Of a DNA stretch of 64,000 nucleotides, positions 9,256 through 18,575 are shown one piece after another (the stretch's first letter is position 1; every line of letters begins with the position of its first letter). The translations under genes were made by a program, and so were the position numbers. Source of the stretch: Toxorhynchites rutilus septentrionalis (taxonomy: Eukaryota; Arthropoda; Insecta; Diptera; Culicidae); contig NC_073746.1 of the NCBI RefSeq assembly GCF_029784135.1, positions 161,857,608 through 161,921,607 on the forward strand. The letters are read 5' to 3'. The notes under the pieces are model-generated. The model had not been told where the DNA came from. It did not search any database and was given only the letters and a program-made list of their open reading frames with translations.

Positions 9256-9772
9256 TTCCTGTTTTTTCATGTAAAATGCACTTGAAAAATAAATTTAATT
9301 GACTCTGTATGACCTAGATTGAGACGAAAAGTCTTCCGCTTGTGTCTTAGTTTTAGACGAAAGAAGCGTTCAGCACCCTAATTGTGAAAAAAGTAATAAA
9401 AATTGCTGACAAAGGATAAAACTCCATGAAGTTGCTCTAAAATCCAAACATAGTAGACATTAGAATACTATTTGTGATATAAGAAGAAATCAGACAAAAA
9501 AGTCACAGGAGGGTTGTGTCCGAGACACGACCGTTAGGCTATCTGTTGGTTTTGGATATGTTTGAAGAATTACATCGTTAAACTCTTTGATAATGATTTG
9601 GTGGCCTCCTGGGAAGGGCTGTTTTGTTTGGTTGTTGGGTATTGTTTGTTCACTCCACCAGCGTCTACCGAGTGATGATGACAGACGGATGATAAATAGT
9701 CGTTGGATGGTGCGTATCAGATGAAAGATACCGAGGTGGAACGATACCGCGCTCTGTGATCCTAAACGAGAT
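9256..9772. other. non-coding; hairpin and weak histone-type 3' end on - strand
   Basis: 9512-9532 is a hairpin (GGTTGTGTC-CGA-GACACGACC, one G-T pair). On the - strand, 9619-9602 reads a degenerate histone-like stem-loop (AGCCCT-TCCC-AGGAGG) followed by AAAGAG (plus-strand CTCTTT at 9583-9588). The order is the same as at 6890-6854, but the stem is weak, so this is suggestive only. No ORF supported. Confidence 0.4.
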
Positions 9773-9939
9773 TTTTAATTTTTTTTTTTATTTCTGTATT
9801 ATAGTGATTTTCAACACATTTGGCTGGTTCGTCACTTTTACCTTCCATTTCGGAAGAATGTCGGGAGTGAGAATTGAACTCGTGACCCTTAGCGTGAGAG
9901 GTATGGATGTTACCGCTACGCCAGATCGCCTCCTCCTAT
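9773..9939 (-). mobile_element. short tRNA-derived SINE, copy 1
   Basis: A - strand element of about 165 bp. The head GGCGATCTGGCGTAGCGGTA (A-box-like) comes first, then CACGAGTTCAATTCTCA (B-box-like), a short unique body, and a T-run on the + strand as its A-rich tail. The target duplication ACGAGAT is at 766-772 and 940-946 (add 9000). A second copy is at 52796-52947, about 90% alike by eye. Not a functional tRNA: no acceptor stem. Confidence 0.85.
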
Positions 9940-10365
9940 ACGAGATGCCTCCTGTGTTATTTCTGGATGAAATAAAGAGAAAAAAAACTCACCAATGTAA
10001 TATAAGATAATTACCAATACCAAACACAATTATCAATTTTTTTCATCAGTAAAAACATGTTTCTTTAATATAGAGAAAACATTCAAATGGAAAAGATAAT
10101 TTTCTTTTATAATTTTTACTTTCTGAGTGTTTATTCAACCCAATGCGAATTTTAATTGGACTAACAACACCTATTACTATATGTAGAGCAATCTCTTTTT
10201 CTAATATTTCTTCACCTTTCCAATTTTTCTCACTGTATAAATTTTCCTTTGGTGAAAATGAACACAACAAAACAGACAGCTTAAACCAAACGACCCGTTC
10301 TCGAGCGGGAACACACCTTGATTATTATCATTCACCTTACTTGCAATATAAAAATACCCCCAACT
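9940..10365 (-). other. distal part of repeat copy C, no gene
   Basis: AT-rich and non-coding; only short accidental frames. It appears to belong to the same - strand repeat that starts near 11425. Confidence 0.4.
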
Positions 10366-10625
10366 TTCATATATTTGCAATGCCGATTTCCTCCGGGAAC
10401 CTTAGTTTTGATGTTTCTGTTACGGAATACATAACAGGTTGGAACAAAAGTTCCAACCGAAATGTATTCATGTATTTGCAATGTTGATTTCTCCCAGGCA
10501 GCTTGGTTTTGATGTCTCTGTTAGGGAACACATTTCGGTGGGAGCAAAAGCTCCTCCTACTTTTATGTATTCGCAATGCCGAATTCCCCCAGGCAGCTTG
10601 GTTTAGATGTCTCTGTTAGGGACCC
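10366..10625 (-). repeat. ~97-bp tandem repeat, three units
   Basis: Three units begin near 10371, 10469 and 10565. Each has GTATTTGCAATGCCGATTTC, then CCCAGGCAGCTTGGTTTTGA and a TGTCTCTGTTAGGGA end. The linkers carry short inverted words (GGAACAAAAGTTCC; GGGAGCAAAAGCTCC). The same unit occurs singly at 7242-7286 and in the other orientation, about 2.5 times, at 13845-14060. Confidence 0.85.
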
Positions 10626-11425
10626 GCCGCATGTGTCGTCAATTTCGACCAATTAGAAGTGGGTATTTCCGTTAGGATAGGGGTTGAGATTTTTCAATTG
10701 TTCGATAGTTAGTTTCAAGACATATATTATTTTCTTCAATATAAAAAAAAATGTTATGGAGTGCCGAAATCCATTGACGCAACAATTTCATCAATCCATC
10801 ATGAAATGACTGAGTAATAAGCATTTTTTTTATCCCTTTTGTTTATTTCAGGCTCATTAGCATCTTGGCTGTAACAGAGCCGAATTTCAATCGTGTACAT
10901 GTCACATGTTTATCATATCTATAATTAGCACATTACACAGTTGCCATGTTTTCGGCGTTAGAGTATTCCCTTCTATACCATTGCATATGGTACACATTTA
11001 CACAGTTGCCATATAGGCGTAAGAGTTTTCGTTCTGTTCTTCCATTATCCAGTTAGACCGGACAGCGGAGACAGTTGGATTGATCATTGTTGAGTTATTT
11101 ATAGAACAGCAGCCCGATGTGTCTTGCAGAGCAGAGCAGTTGTATGGATGAATCGATCTTATTTCGACCGTGGATCGATCTCCATCGCTGATGATTGTTG
11201 CGTGGACGTAGCTATTCTGTAACAACACAAAGATGGTCAATGAGGGCCCTGAGTTTTGAACTCACGATCGATCGCTTACTAATCGAACGCGCAACCAATG
11301 TGGCTACGGAGACCCCCTAAGTAATAAGCATTTGAAATTGGACAATTTTCACGATGTGCTCGATTTTCAATTTTCAATTTGTACCCCAATATGTTCCCGA
11401 AAGACGTAATTCTACGTCAAAATTA
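10626..11425 (-). mobile_element. repeat family copy C (start), split by a SINE
   Basis: On the - strand the repeat starts at 11425 with TTTTGACGTAGAATTACGTC and continues TTTCGGGAACATATTGGGG. It runs to 11334, is interrupted by the 493-bp SINE (11319-10827), and resumes at 10826 into the tandem units. The word AGTAATAAGCATTT occurs at both break points, so the interruption is a clean insertion. The far end of copy C was not located. Confidence 0.6.
10827..11319 (-). mobile_element. full-length tRNA-derived SINE (gecko/Feilai-like), 493 bp
   Basis: Perfect 14-bp target duplications AGTAATAAGCATTT at 10813-10826 and 11320-11333. The - strand head GGTCTCCGTAGCCACATTGG is followed by a B-box-like GTGAGTTCAAAACTC. 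The long body repeats the motif AATACTCTAACGCC / AACTCTTACGCC. It ends AATGAGCCTGAAATAAACAA and an A-rich tail. This tail resembles the LINE tail at about 6718-6758 (TGAGCCTG..AAATAAACAA), which suggests mobilisation by an I-type LINE. A second, shorter relative is at 36450-36800. Confidence 0.85.
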
Positions 11426-12150
11426 AAGTTCGTGACATGTTCTGTTTTTTTTTTATAATGCGAAAAATATTGTTTGGAAATATGTAATTAGTTTCTGTAT
11501 ATCCTCCTTCAGCGTTATTCGTTGACACATTCAATTTGGTACCATTTGAGTAACTGACTGGTATGTGAACTTCCTATCTTCCTGGCTACTAATACAATCA
11601 AAGTTTAACACAACCAAAACTCGTGAATCTTCCCACCTTCTATTCTTCATATCGCTACCATACAGCCATGAACCATACATTATATGTTTATATAATACAT
11701 AAAATTATGTAAAACATATATGTTTACATCAAATTTGAGATTTTTAGAAGTAAATATCCATCCCTCTTCTATTAATTTACGAATCATAAAAAAATTCATG
11801 CAGATCACAACAATTTTGCACGTTATTTACTAACACCTAAGTGGTGCGGACTCAATCCACTTCATTTTCAAGCAAATTCATGCATGTTTTCAAGCAATTT
11901 CTTGCAAAAAAATTTTTAGACCACCAGAGATGCCAGATTTACAAATATGTTTGTAAATTTACAGACATATCTGTAAAACACTTTTTATTTTTGTTGTAGA
12001 CTTTTTGGATATAACAATATTTCACAGGTTTTTGAAAAATAAAAGGGCTCTATTCATCACATCAAAGATATTTGACTCACCATATGACATTTTTCCATAG
12101 TTTTAATACAGAAAAGTTATTATATTTAGTTTATATCAATACACATGACG
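11426..12150. other. gene-free AT-rich segment
   Basis: No gene recognised. GTGCGGACT at 11842-11850 resembles the end of the MITE at 17986-18361 (AGTCCGCACC), possibly a fragment of that family. Confidence 0.4.
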
Positions 12151-12190
12151 TTAGACCAGCGATACTCAACCTGCGGCCCGGCAGTCTTTC
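12151..12190 (+). mobile_element. hAT (Charlie/Tip100-type) terminal inverted repeat remnant
   Basis: CAGCGATACTCAACCTGCGG followed by CCCG closely resembles the widespread hAT terminus CAGYGGTTCTCAACCTGCGGCCCG. No matching opposite end or transposase was found nearby, so this is a relic or an element with an unrecognised right end. Confidence 0.45.
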
Positions 12191-12774
12191 TAGTTGGCCC
12201 ATCTCGTGTGTATGAAGTTTGGAATTCATACACATAAGTACTTTTGCCCTGACATCATTGCAGACGAAAGAGAGGATACGGTTATTCACAATTAATGAAA
12301 AATTGCATTCTCTGCAGGTAACGAAAAATCTTGAACGAAAATTGTCTCTGATAATAATTTTTTGTTCTAGATAAGATTGTTTTGCTGAAATGCAAGGAGA
12401 TTTATTGAGAAATAGTTAAGCTAGGGTCAGGACTATGTCTTCTAAGTATTAAAACAAAATCGAATAAAAATTTTCATTCTATTCTCAACAATTTACATTC
12501 GCTTTCGGGTCTGCTTATGACGAAATATGGGTTACTGTACGATATTGTTACCACAGACATGGTTCATGGCCAAGTGGGGATCTAAAACTTGTATAGCCTT
12601 GCATGGCGGATGGAAAATATACACTGTATTTTCTTATAAATTTCATCAACGACAAGACCGCAAGCCTTGGTGGATGTCCAATATATCAAAGAAGAAATAC
12701 TGATTTTTATAAAAAACGCGTATGTATGTGTATGTATGTATGTGTAGATCGTTGAAACATTTAAACACACTTAC

Positions 12775-13131
12775 AACACATAAGTTATTAAGTGGTCCGA
12801 AAAATCAATTTTTTCCACTTTTTCCCAAAAATGACAAATGAAAATTAATAACTTTTGAATCACTGAATCGATTTAGATGATCGACATATAGAATTGAAAC
12901 TAATGACTAAGCCTTTTATTAAAAAATATTTAACTTGCGAAAAAAATAATTATATTTTAGTAATTATTGATCGTAGTCATTTTTTATTTTTTTTATGACT
13001 TTGGACTAGAGGGCGCTATGTTTTTGTTTTTTTAGATTAGAATACGAGTCTAATGTTTTGCGATAAAGAACAATATTACCACTTTTGACGAAGATCTGAG
13101 AACCACTATATTGGTTTGGCATGGAATGGCT
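12775..13131 (+). repeat. dispersed inverted-end repeat, copy 1
   Basis: The right part (GTTTTGCGATAAAGAACAAT ... AACCACTATATTGGTTTGG ... ATGGAATGGCTG) is the reverse complement of 22071-22165. The left part (GTGGTCC ... AATTAATAACTTTTGAA ... TGATCGACATAT) matches 22200-22318 in the same orientation. The family therefore has inverted ends CAGCCATTCCATRCCAAACC and a conserved middle. No ORF. (TATG)n-like sequence lies at 12720-12746. Confidence 0.65.
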
Positions 13132-13529
13132 GTATATATATACAAAATACAATCTTACGTGCACACGATGTACAAAGTATTAATGAATATGTGAAAATTA
13201 ACGTTAAAAGACATTTCTATAGATCTGCACACTTTTACAGACTTTTTTTTAAAAATCATCTGGCATCTCTTCCTTCCACTTTTTATCGAATATTTTCAAA
13301 TCGCAGGAGTAAACATTTACGTGACTCTGACTTCGTTTGTTTTTATTTCGATCGGAAAAACGTTATGTCAAAGAGAGGGGACATTAAAAAGGCGTAACTC
13401 AGTGAAAGGCTGAGATGCTCTTTCAGAGATGCAATGGTTAATTAAACAATTGACGGAAAAATGTAGTTCGTTCATTTTATTGTTTGAATTATTTTTGCCC
13501 CTGACAACAATACCTCTTTTATAGTGTTG
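13132..13529. other. gene-free flank of the gypsy element
   Basis: Only short chance frames. The flank ends with the gypsy target duplication ATTAT at 13530-13534. Confidence 0.5.
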
Positions 13530-13568
13530 ATTATTGTTAAGTTCTTCCAAAGAATGAAATTAATTTTT

Positions 13569-14551
13569 GACGTGGGACTACGTCTAACCGGAATATATGG
13601 AGGGTAAAATGAAAACCTAAACACAGAACATGCAAGAAAAAATGAAAGATTTCGAATGCTTATAGCTCGAACATTTCGTACTGGATAGCAGAGATGTTTG
13701 CATCACTTGATAGGGAATATTTCTACGCATCTATCGCAACTAACAAAATGTTGTTTTTCATTAGATAAACAATTGAATAACTGCAAAATATTAGGCGTTA
13801 TCTAAACGCCCTAACTGCATCGTTTTGATTGGCCCGATTTACGGTTTCCCTAACACAGCCATCAAAACCAAGCAGCCTAGGGGAAATCGGCATTGCAAAT
13901 TCATACAAATCGGGGGTATTTTTGTTCCGATTGAAATGTGTTTCCCTAACACAGACTTCAAAACCGAGGTTTCTGGGGAAATCGGCTCTGCAAATAAATG
14001 CAAACTGCGAGTACTTTTGTCCTCGCTTGCCTTTGTGCAGAGTGGAATATGTCTGTCCTAACATGATCTTCTAAACTTAGGAACCTGGGAAAATCGTGCA
14101 GACACTAGAAGCGAATGAACTTCCCAGTTTCAAGCAAATTCGAGATTCGAGAAGTATGTACACTTTTGGGATGTAAACTTCAGAGGGAAATGTAAAATAA
14201 AATAATCGTTTGATAATTTTTTTTTTGTCTTTATTGGAAAGATTTTCAGCCTTAGGCTGGTTCATCAAACGTTTGATAATTCTTCCGTACATATATTTTG
14301 TTCTAGTCATCATACCAAACGTAAAAGGTCCGTCATTAAATTTACTTGTAACGAAGAACAATCAATCACAATAAATGAATTGACTTTACACGGCATTTGT
14401 TCATTTTTTTCACTCACAGAGCAAATATATTGAACTCAATTGAATTTGGAAACTGTTTCATTCAATCAGAATTTAATCAATACAAACGAATGATTGCTAA
14501 GCTAAGGTAGTTCCACGTGAACCTTGCGGTTATATCATAGATATAACCCAC
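13569..14551 (+). mobile_element. repeat family copy B inserted in the gypsy 3' LTR
   Basis: Comparison with the uninterrupted LTR (17440-17615) shows foreign DNA between 13568 and about 14552. It starts GACGTGGGACTACGTC, ends with the hairpin GGTTATATCATAGATATAACC and CCAC, and contains about 2.5 tandem ~97-bp units (13845-14060). The duplication TAATTTTT (13561-13568 and 14552-14559, followed by two extra T's) may be an 8-bp target site, but the T-run makes this uncertain. It matches copy A (8159-9255) at both ends. Confidence 0.8.
14219..14269 (-). mobile_element. 51-bp 5'-truncated LINE tail
   Basis: Perfect 12-bp target duplications CGTTTGATAATT at 14207-14218 and 14270-14281 enclose 51 bp. 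On the - strand it reads CCAGCCTAAGGCTGAAAATC, then CAATAAAGAC and A's. Such a CAATAAAGAC-poly(A) end is typical of a non-LTR retrotransposon 3' terminus. It is nested in copy B, which is nested in the gypsy LTR. Confidence 0.8.
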
Positions 14552-14696
14552 TAATTTTTTTAATGTTAAGAGCTTGATTTATTCCGACTTCTCTGTTTGG
14601 GGGTTGGAACTAAACTATAACTTTTTTCATTTTGTTACTGTCGTACCATGGCTACAAATCATGATTTTGCGTATGCCAATGGTACATCTTCCTTTT

Positions 14697-17318
14697 TTAG
14701 AAAATATCGTACGGTGCAAGCCATGCTGGGAACCTACGAAGTCTTCCTTCTGGCCTGACGGGTTGTGGAGAGTCTTCAATAGGAACATCAGATTCATCGT
14801 CGTTAACGTCGTCTTCAACAACTTCTTGTTCATCATCGACAGGCATCGGCTCATCATCAGGAATCGGTTGCTCATCTTCTATTGGAGGAACTACTGGATC
14901 CGGAGGTTTCATATCTTGAAAATTGAATTCATCGATCAGCAGTGCCAAAGGAAGTTGATTTTGAGGTGTAGAATCAGCATCGGCATCGCTTCCATATCGT
15001 TGTCGAATTTGGTTTGTGTGTGCTCGAATGAGTCGTCCGTTCTCGAGCAACATGGTGTAGTTTACGTTACCCTTGCGCTCGATGATTTGACCTGGAACCC
15101 ATTCTGTTGTGTTACGATAATGAACCTGGGCAAAGACCATTTCTTCAGCATCAAAGGTTCGTTTCATCGCACAATGTCGTCTGTTGAACTGGGAATTTTG
15201 CTTTTCGTTGACCAGCGTTGGACTTGGAGGACACGGCTTCAGCAGATCCAGTGTCGTTCGTAGCGGTCGACCTAGAAATAGATGAGCTGGCGTCTTACCA
15301 TCTATTCTTCTGTTTGGTGTTGACCGGTAAACCGATAGAAACGTCTGCAGATCCTGGAACATTACTGCCTTCTCCCCTTCGACAAGTTTCTTCAGTAGAC
15401 AGTCCAGCGGCGCTCGGAGTTCCTTCATCTGTCCAACGAACCGTCCATAGTAGTTAATCGCACCCAGGTATGAACGCAGTTGCGACAGATTCGTTGGTGC
15501 TGACATCTCAAAGATTGCTCTTGTTTTGGTTGGATCCGGGCGGAGACCATCCTTGTCGAGGATGTGACCCAGAAACTTGATCTGCGGAAGTGCAAAACGG
15601 CACTTCTCGATGCGCAGATAGAATCCACACTCACGAATACGTTGGAGCACATCATTCAGACTACGATCGTGCTCTTCTTGGGTCTTTCCAGCAATTAGAA
15701 TGTCATCCAGGTACGGTTTCACTCCAGGAATTCCAGCTAGCATACTGTCGATGATCCTCTGGAATGCACCTGGTGCGGATTTGACTCCGGGTGGCAATCG
15801 GTTGTACAGGAACAGACCTTTGTGTGTGTTTATCGTTAGCAGTTTCCGGGAAGCTTCTTCAACTTCGACCTGGAGATAGGCATCCGAAAAATCGATACAG
15901 GAGAAGAAACGGTAACCGGCGAGTTCACCGAACATATCGTCCGGATGAGGCAGTGGATGGCGATCTGATTCTAGTGCATTGTTGAGACCTGTGGAATAGT
16001 CACCACAAATGCGAACGGAGACATCAGATTTACGAACCACGACGATAGGTGCAGCCCAATCAGAAAACTGGACTGGCGAGATGATGCCGTTGTCTTGAAG
16101 TCTCTGCAGCTCAGCATCAACCTTCGGAAGGGCAGCGTAGGCAACCGGTCGCTTGGGGCAGTACACAGGTCGTGCATCTGGCTTCGGGTAGAGCATTACC
16201 TTAGCTTTGGTGCAGCATCCGAGGGTTGGTTGGAACACTTCAGGGAACTTTGCTTGCAGCTTCTGCATTGTTGCGTTTGAGTTTTGTTGGATTGAGTTGA
16301 CTAATGAACTGAACGGAACCGACTTTGCTTTCAGATCAACTCGCTTAACCGCAATACCTTTAGACTTGACGATGTCCTTAGGTTTGGGTTTATCGATCTG
16401 CTTTGTCGGCTTCTTCTCGGATGAGGAGCAGTACCCTTCCTTGTGGCCCTTTCGTTTACACTTTGAACATGTGTGTGTCTGGTAGGGGCACTCCTTGACA
16501 TAATGAAGATCCCCACAGAACCAGCAAGGTGTTTTTGATGACTTCTTCTCCTTTCCGTTTGAAGTACGATGACGAGAGATTGCGTTGACTTTAGACTTGT
16601 CCGTACAACCTTTCTCGATCATTTGCGTGTCTTGCTTAAGGTTGATGATGCGGTTGCACTCCTCAACCAGGTTTTCAAGCTTGAGGTTGGCACCGTCGGC
16701 GGGCGGCGCGTTTTCTTCAGCTTCCAACTTCCCGATCAGCCTGGTCCGGATATCCGAATCGCGTGGTGACTGGAGACCGCATACGAACCTGAGCGTCTTG
16801 AATTGGTCGCTGGATAGCTTTCCGATCTGGAACGCTTCGCAGTGCTTGTTCACCGATGCTGAGTAAGACGAAAAATCGTCGACTTCATTTTTCACGTATT
16901 GAAGACACTGGTAGCGTGCGTTGAAGAGTGACTTTTGGCATCCAAAAAGTTTCTTCAGCTTCTTGACGGTGTCTTCGAATGAAAAATCCCGCGGATGACT
17001 CGGCAAAACACTGTTCACGTAGCGTTCGTGGAATTGCGTGCCGATTTTCCGCAGAAGTAGCCTGACCTTTGCTTTGTCATCCAAATGCTTTCCGTCCTCC
17101 TTGAACACGTCCTCGTATCGAGCATACCACGAATCGAAGAAGATGCCGCCGTCTGGATCGTACTGAAACTCGTCGATTCCCGTTGAGAGTGACTCGATGA
17201 TCTTCTCGCTTCCAACTTGATTGGCGTTACCCTGCTGGAGAGCTGCAATCTGCTGCTGCTGGTTTGCGATGAGATCAGTCAGCCGGAGAATCGCTTGCTT
17301 CAAATCTGCGTCGGCCAT
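14697..17318 (-). CDS. fused gag-RT-integrase-tail polyprotein, in-frame deleted
   Basis: 873 aa. The N-terminal ~300 residues are a gypsy gag with two zinc knuckles, CWFCGDLHYVKEC and CSKCKRKGHKEGYC. A short linker then leads straight into the reverse transcriptase (from about KPDARPVYCPKRPVAYAALP), with IDFSDAYLQVEV and YLDDILIA (YLDD at 536-539). After INYYGRFVGQM...LDCLLKK the frame jumps directly to an integrase C-terminal segment (VYRSTPNRRIDGKTPAHLF) and an acidic tail. The aspartic protease, RNase H and integrase catalytic core are absent, yet no stop or frameshift interrupts 2.6 kb. The start is the first ATG after the leader. The product would lack maturation and integration activities. 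Whether it is expressed is unknown. Confidence 0.88.
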   Translation of the reverse strand: MADADLKQAILRLTDLIANQQQQIAALQQGNANQVGSEKIIESLSTGIDEFQYDPDGGIFFDSWYARYEDVFKEDGKHLDDKAKVRLLLRKIGTQFHERYVNSVLPSHPRDFSFEDTVKKLKKLFGCQKSLFNARYQCLQYVKNEVDDFSSYSASVNKHCEAFQIGKLSSDQFKTLRFVCGLQSPRDSDIRTRLIGKLEAEENAPPADGANLKLENLVEECNRIINLKQDTQMIEKGCTDKSKVNAISRHRTSNGKEKKSSKTPCWFCGDLHYVKECPYQTHTCSKCKRKGHKEGYCSSSEKKPTKQIDKPKPKDIVKSKGIAVKRVDLKAKSVPFSSLVNSIQQNSNATMQKLQAKFPEVFQPTLGCCTKAKVMLYPKPDARPVYCPKRPVAYAALPKVDAELQRLQDNGIISPVQFSDWAAPIVVVRKSDVSVRICGDYSTGLNNALESDRHPLPHPDDMFGELAGYRFFSCIDFSDAYLQVEVEEASRKLLTINTHKGLFLYNRLPPGVKSAPGAFQRIIDSMLAGIPGVKPYLDDILIAGKTQEEHDRSLNDVLQRIRECGFYLRIEKCRFALPQIKFLGHILDKDGLRPDPTKTRAIFEMSAPTNLSQLRSYLGAINYYGRFVGQMKELRAPLDCLLKKLVEGEKAVMFQDLQTFLSVYRSTPNRRIDGKTPAHLFLGRPLRTTLDLLKPCPPSPTLVNEKQNSQFNRRHCAMKRTFDAEEMVFAQVHYRNTTEWVPGQIIERKGNVNYTMLLENGRLIRAHTNQIRQRYGSDADADSTPQNQLPLALLIDEFNFQDMKPPDPVVPPIEDEQPIPDDEPMPVDDEQEVVEDDVNDDESDVPIEDSPQPVRPEGRLRRFPAWLAPYDIF

Positions 17319-17439
17319 TCTTGAATTCGTGACGGTTTGAAGGCTTCAGAAGCGGAACGGAATTTGAACTTGAATAGGAACAGGAACAACCTTGACGTTG
17401 CTTCCGGAAAATGGCAAGAACTTCTCCTCGTCGCAAAAT

Positions 17440-17615
17440 TGTTAAGTTCTTCCAAAGAATGAAATTAATTTTTAATGTTAAGAGCTTGATTTATTTCGAC
17501 TTCTCTGTTTGGTGGTTGGAACTAAACTATAACTTTTTTCATTTTGTTACTGTCGTACCATGGCTACAAATCATGGCCTACCTAACGGTATGATTTTGCG
17601 TATGCCAATGGTACA
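17440..17615 (-). repeat. gypsy 5' LTR (intact)
   Basis: On the - strand it runs from TGTACCATTGGCATACGC to GAACTTAACA, 176 bp, with TG/CA ends. An AATAAA polyadenylation word occurs within it (GAAATAAATCAAG). It is the reference used to show that the other LTR is split. Confidence 0.9.
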
Positions 17616-17620
17616 ATTAT

Positions 17621-17892
17621 GTGCACCCGTGGCCGAGTGGTTAGCGTCCCACACTATCATGCCGGGTGTTCGGGTTCGATTCCCGTTCTGGTTGGGGGAT
17701 TTTTCGTCAAAGAAAATTCTTCCGGCTTGCACTGCGGTCACGCGTATTCTAGAGCTTGCCACTTTAGAGTACATTCAAGGCGTGTTATTCGGCATAGAAA
17801 TCTCAACCAAGTATTAATGAACGACGCTAGTTAATGAATACGTTGAGACGGCAAAAGTTCCACAGGGAACGTTAACGCCATTCAAGAAGAAG
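17621..17892 (+). mobile_element. tRNA-derived SINE with triplet tail (Feilai-like)
   Basis: The head resembles tRNA: A box TGGCCGAGTGGT (from 17630) and a perfect B box GGTTCGATTCC (17673-17683). A unique body contains GAGCTTGCCACTTTAGAGTA, then an (AAG)n triplet tail. Target duplication ATGGTACAATTAT at 17608-17620 and 17893-17905. The left copy consists of the last 8 bases of the gypsy LTR plus the gypsy ATTAT duplication, so the SINE arrived after the gypsy element. Body relatives lie at 37279-37567 and 62537-62690. Confidence 0.9.
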
Positions 17893-17985
17893 AATGGTAC
17901 AATTATCATAAGAAAAATAACACTCCTGATCGTTGGATCTCTTTTGACATTTCAATTGGATCTTTTTTGACAGCCGTTTTGATTC

Positions 17986-18361
17986 AGTCCGCACCAAGGC
18001 GCTTATATCAATGTATAACAGGTGAAGCAACATCATCACTTCAATAAGAAGGGTGTTACGGTTTGTGGAGCGGGGGTTGTTTGTTTTGTTATTGCTAGGA
18101 TACGCTATTTTTGCATTTTCACATGCGAGAATAGTGGAAATGAGAATGAAAATCTACAAAATCACCCCTTCTTTTTCATAAAATTCGCGAAAGCGGAACA
18201 TAGTAGGCATCGTTCGAGTAAGTCGTAGCAGTTTGTAGACAGCCGCCGGCAGCGATCTGATGTCGTTTGTAAACAATACCGACAGCAATTCCAATATGGC
18301 TGAAAGTGCATTTCATATGATTGTTTCACCTGGTATATATAGAGGCGCCTTGGTCCGCACT
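17986..18361. mobile_element. MITE directly upstream of PPIL3
   Basis: The terminal inverted repeats are about 45 bp. The left end AGTCCGCACCAAGGCGC continues to ACAGGTGAAGCAA. The right end, reversed, is AGTGCGGACCAAGGCGCC continuing to CCAGGTGAAACAA. Total 376 bp, no ORF, no certain target duplication. Its right end carries TATATATA (18334-18341), 235 bp before the PPIL3 ATG, so it could influence transcription start. Confidence 0.7.
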
Positions 18362-18575
18362 ACCTAGACTAACACTTACGCGAGTACCCTTCTGGCATAC
18401 CTAATCACTGTCTATTTACGTTGATGCGGGACTGCAGATCAACCATGATGAAAACATTTTGTTTCACAACCGTGCAAACTGTTTTGTTTACGAAGTAACA
18501 AAAAGTGTTACCAGAATTCACATCATTAGTTTCAACAGTGCACAAGACTATTTCGTGGATTCAGAAACTAACAAT

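Larger units (their letters stand above)
13535..17615 (-). mobile_element. Ty3/gypsy LTR retrotransposon, internally deleted
   Basis: - strand element with TG...CA LTRs. The 5' LTR is 17615-17440 (176 bp). The 3' LTR is 14686 to about 14552 plus 13568-13535, split by a 1-kb repeat. The 5-bp target duplications ATTAT lie at 13530-13534 and 17616-17620. A polypurine tract AAAAAAGGAAGA lies just inside the 3' LTR (14698-14687). The stretch after the 5' LTR (ATTTTGCGACGAGGAG, 17439-17424) is where the primer site should be. The 3' LTR lacks a 17-bp stretch present in the 5' LTR. The internal region encodes a single open polyprotein without protease, RNase H or integrase core. The element cannot move by itself but could have been copied in trans. 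Confidence 0.93.

Noticed and set aside
14520..14556. Helitron 3' end (hairpin followed by CTAA) for copy B
   Set aside because: Copy A has the same hairpin but is followed by CACTTCC, without the CTRR end, and the 5' ends do not begin TC at an A/T site.
14574..15263. A 229-codon + strand open frame
   Set aside because: It runs antisense to the gypsy polyprotein and has no domain of its own; it is a shadow.
17621..17700. Possible genuine tRNA gene (perfect A and B boxes)
   Set aside because: No acceptor stem closes it. The block continues into a SINE body with target duplications and has paralogues. The same reasoning applies to 9773-9939, 10827-11319, 36450 and 52796.
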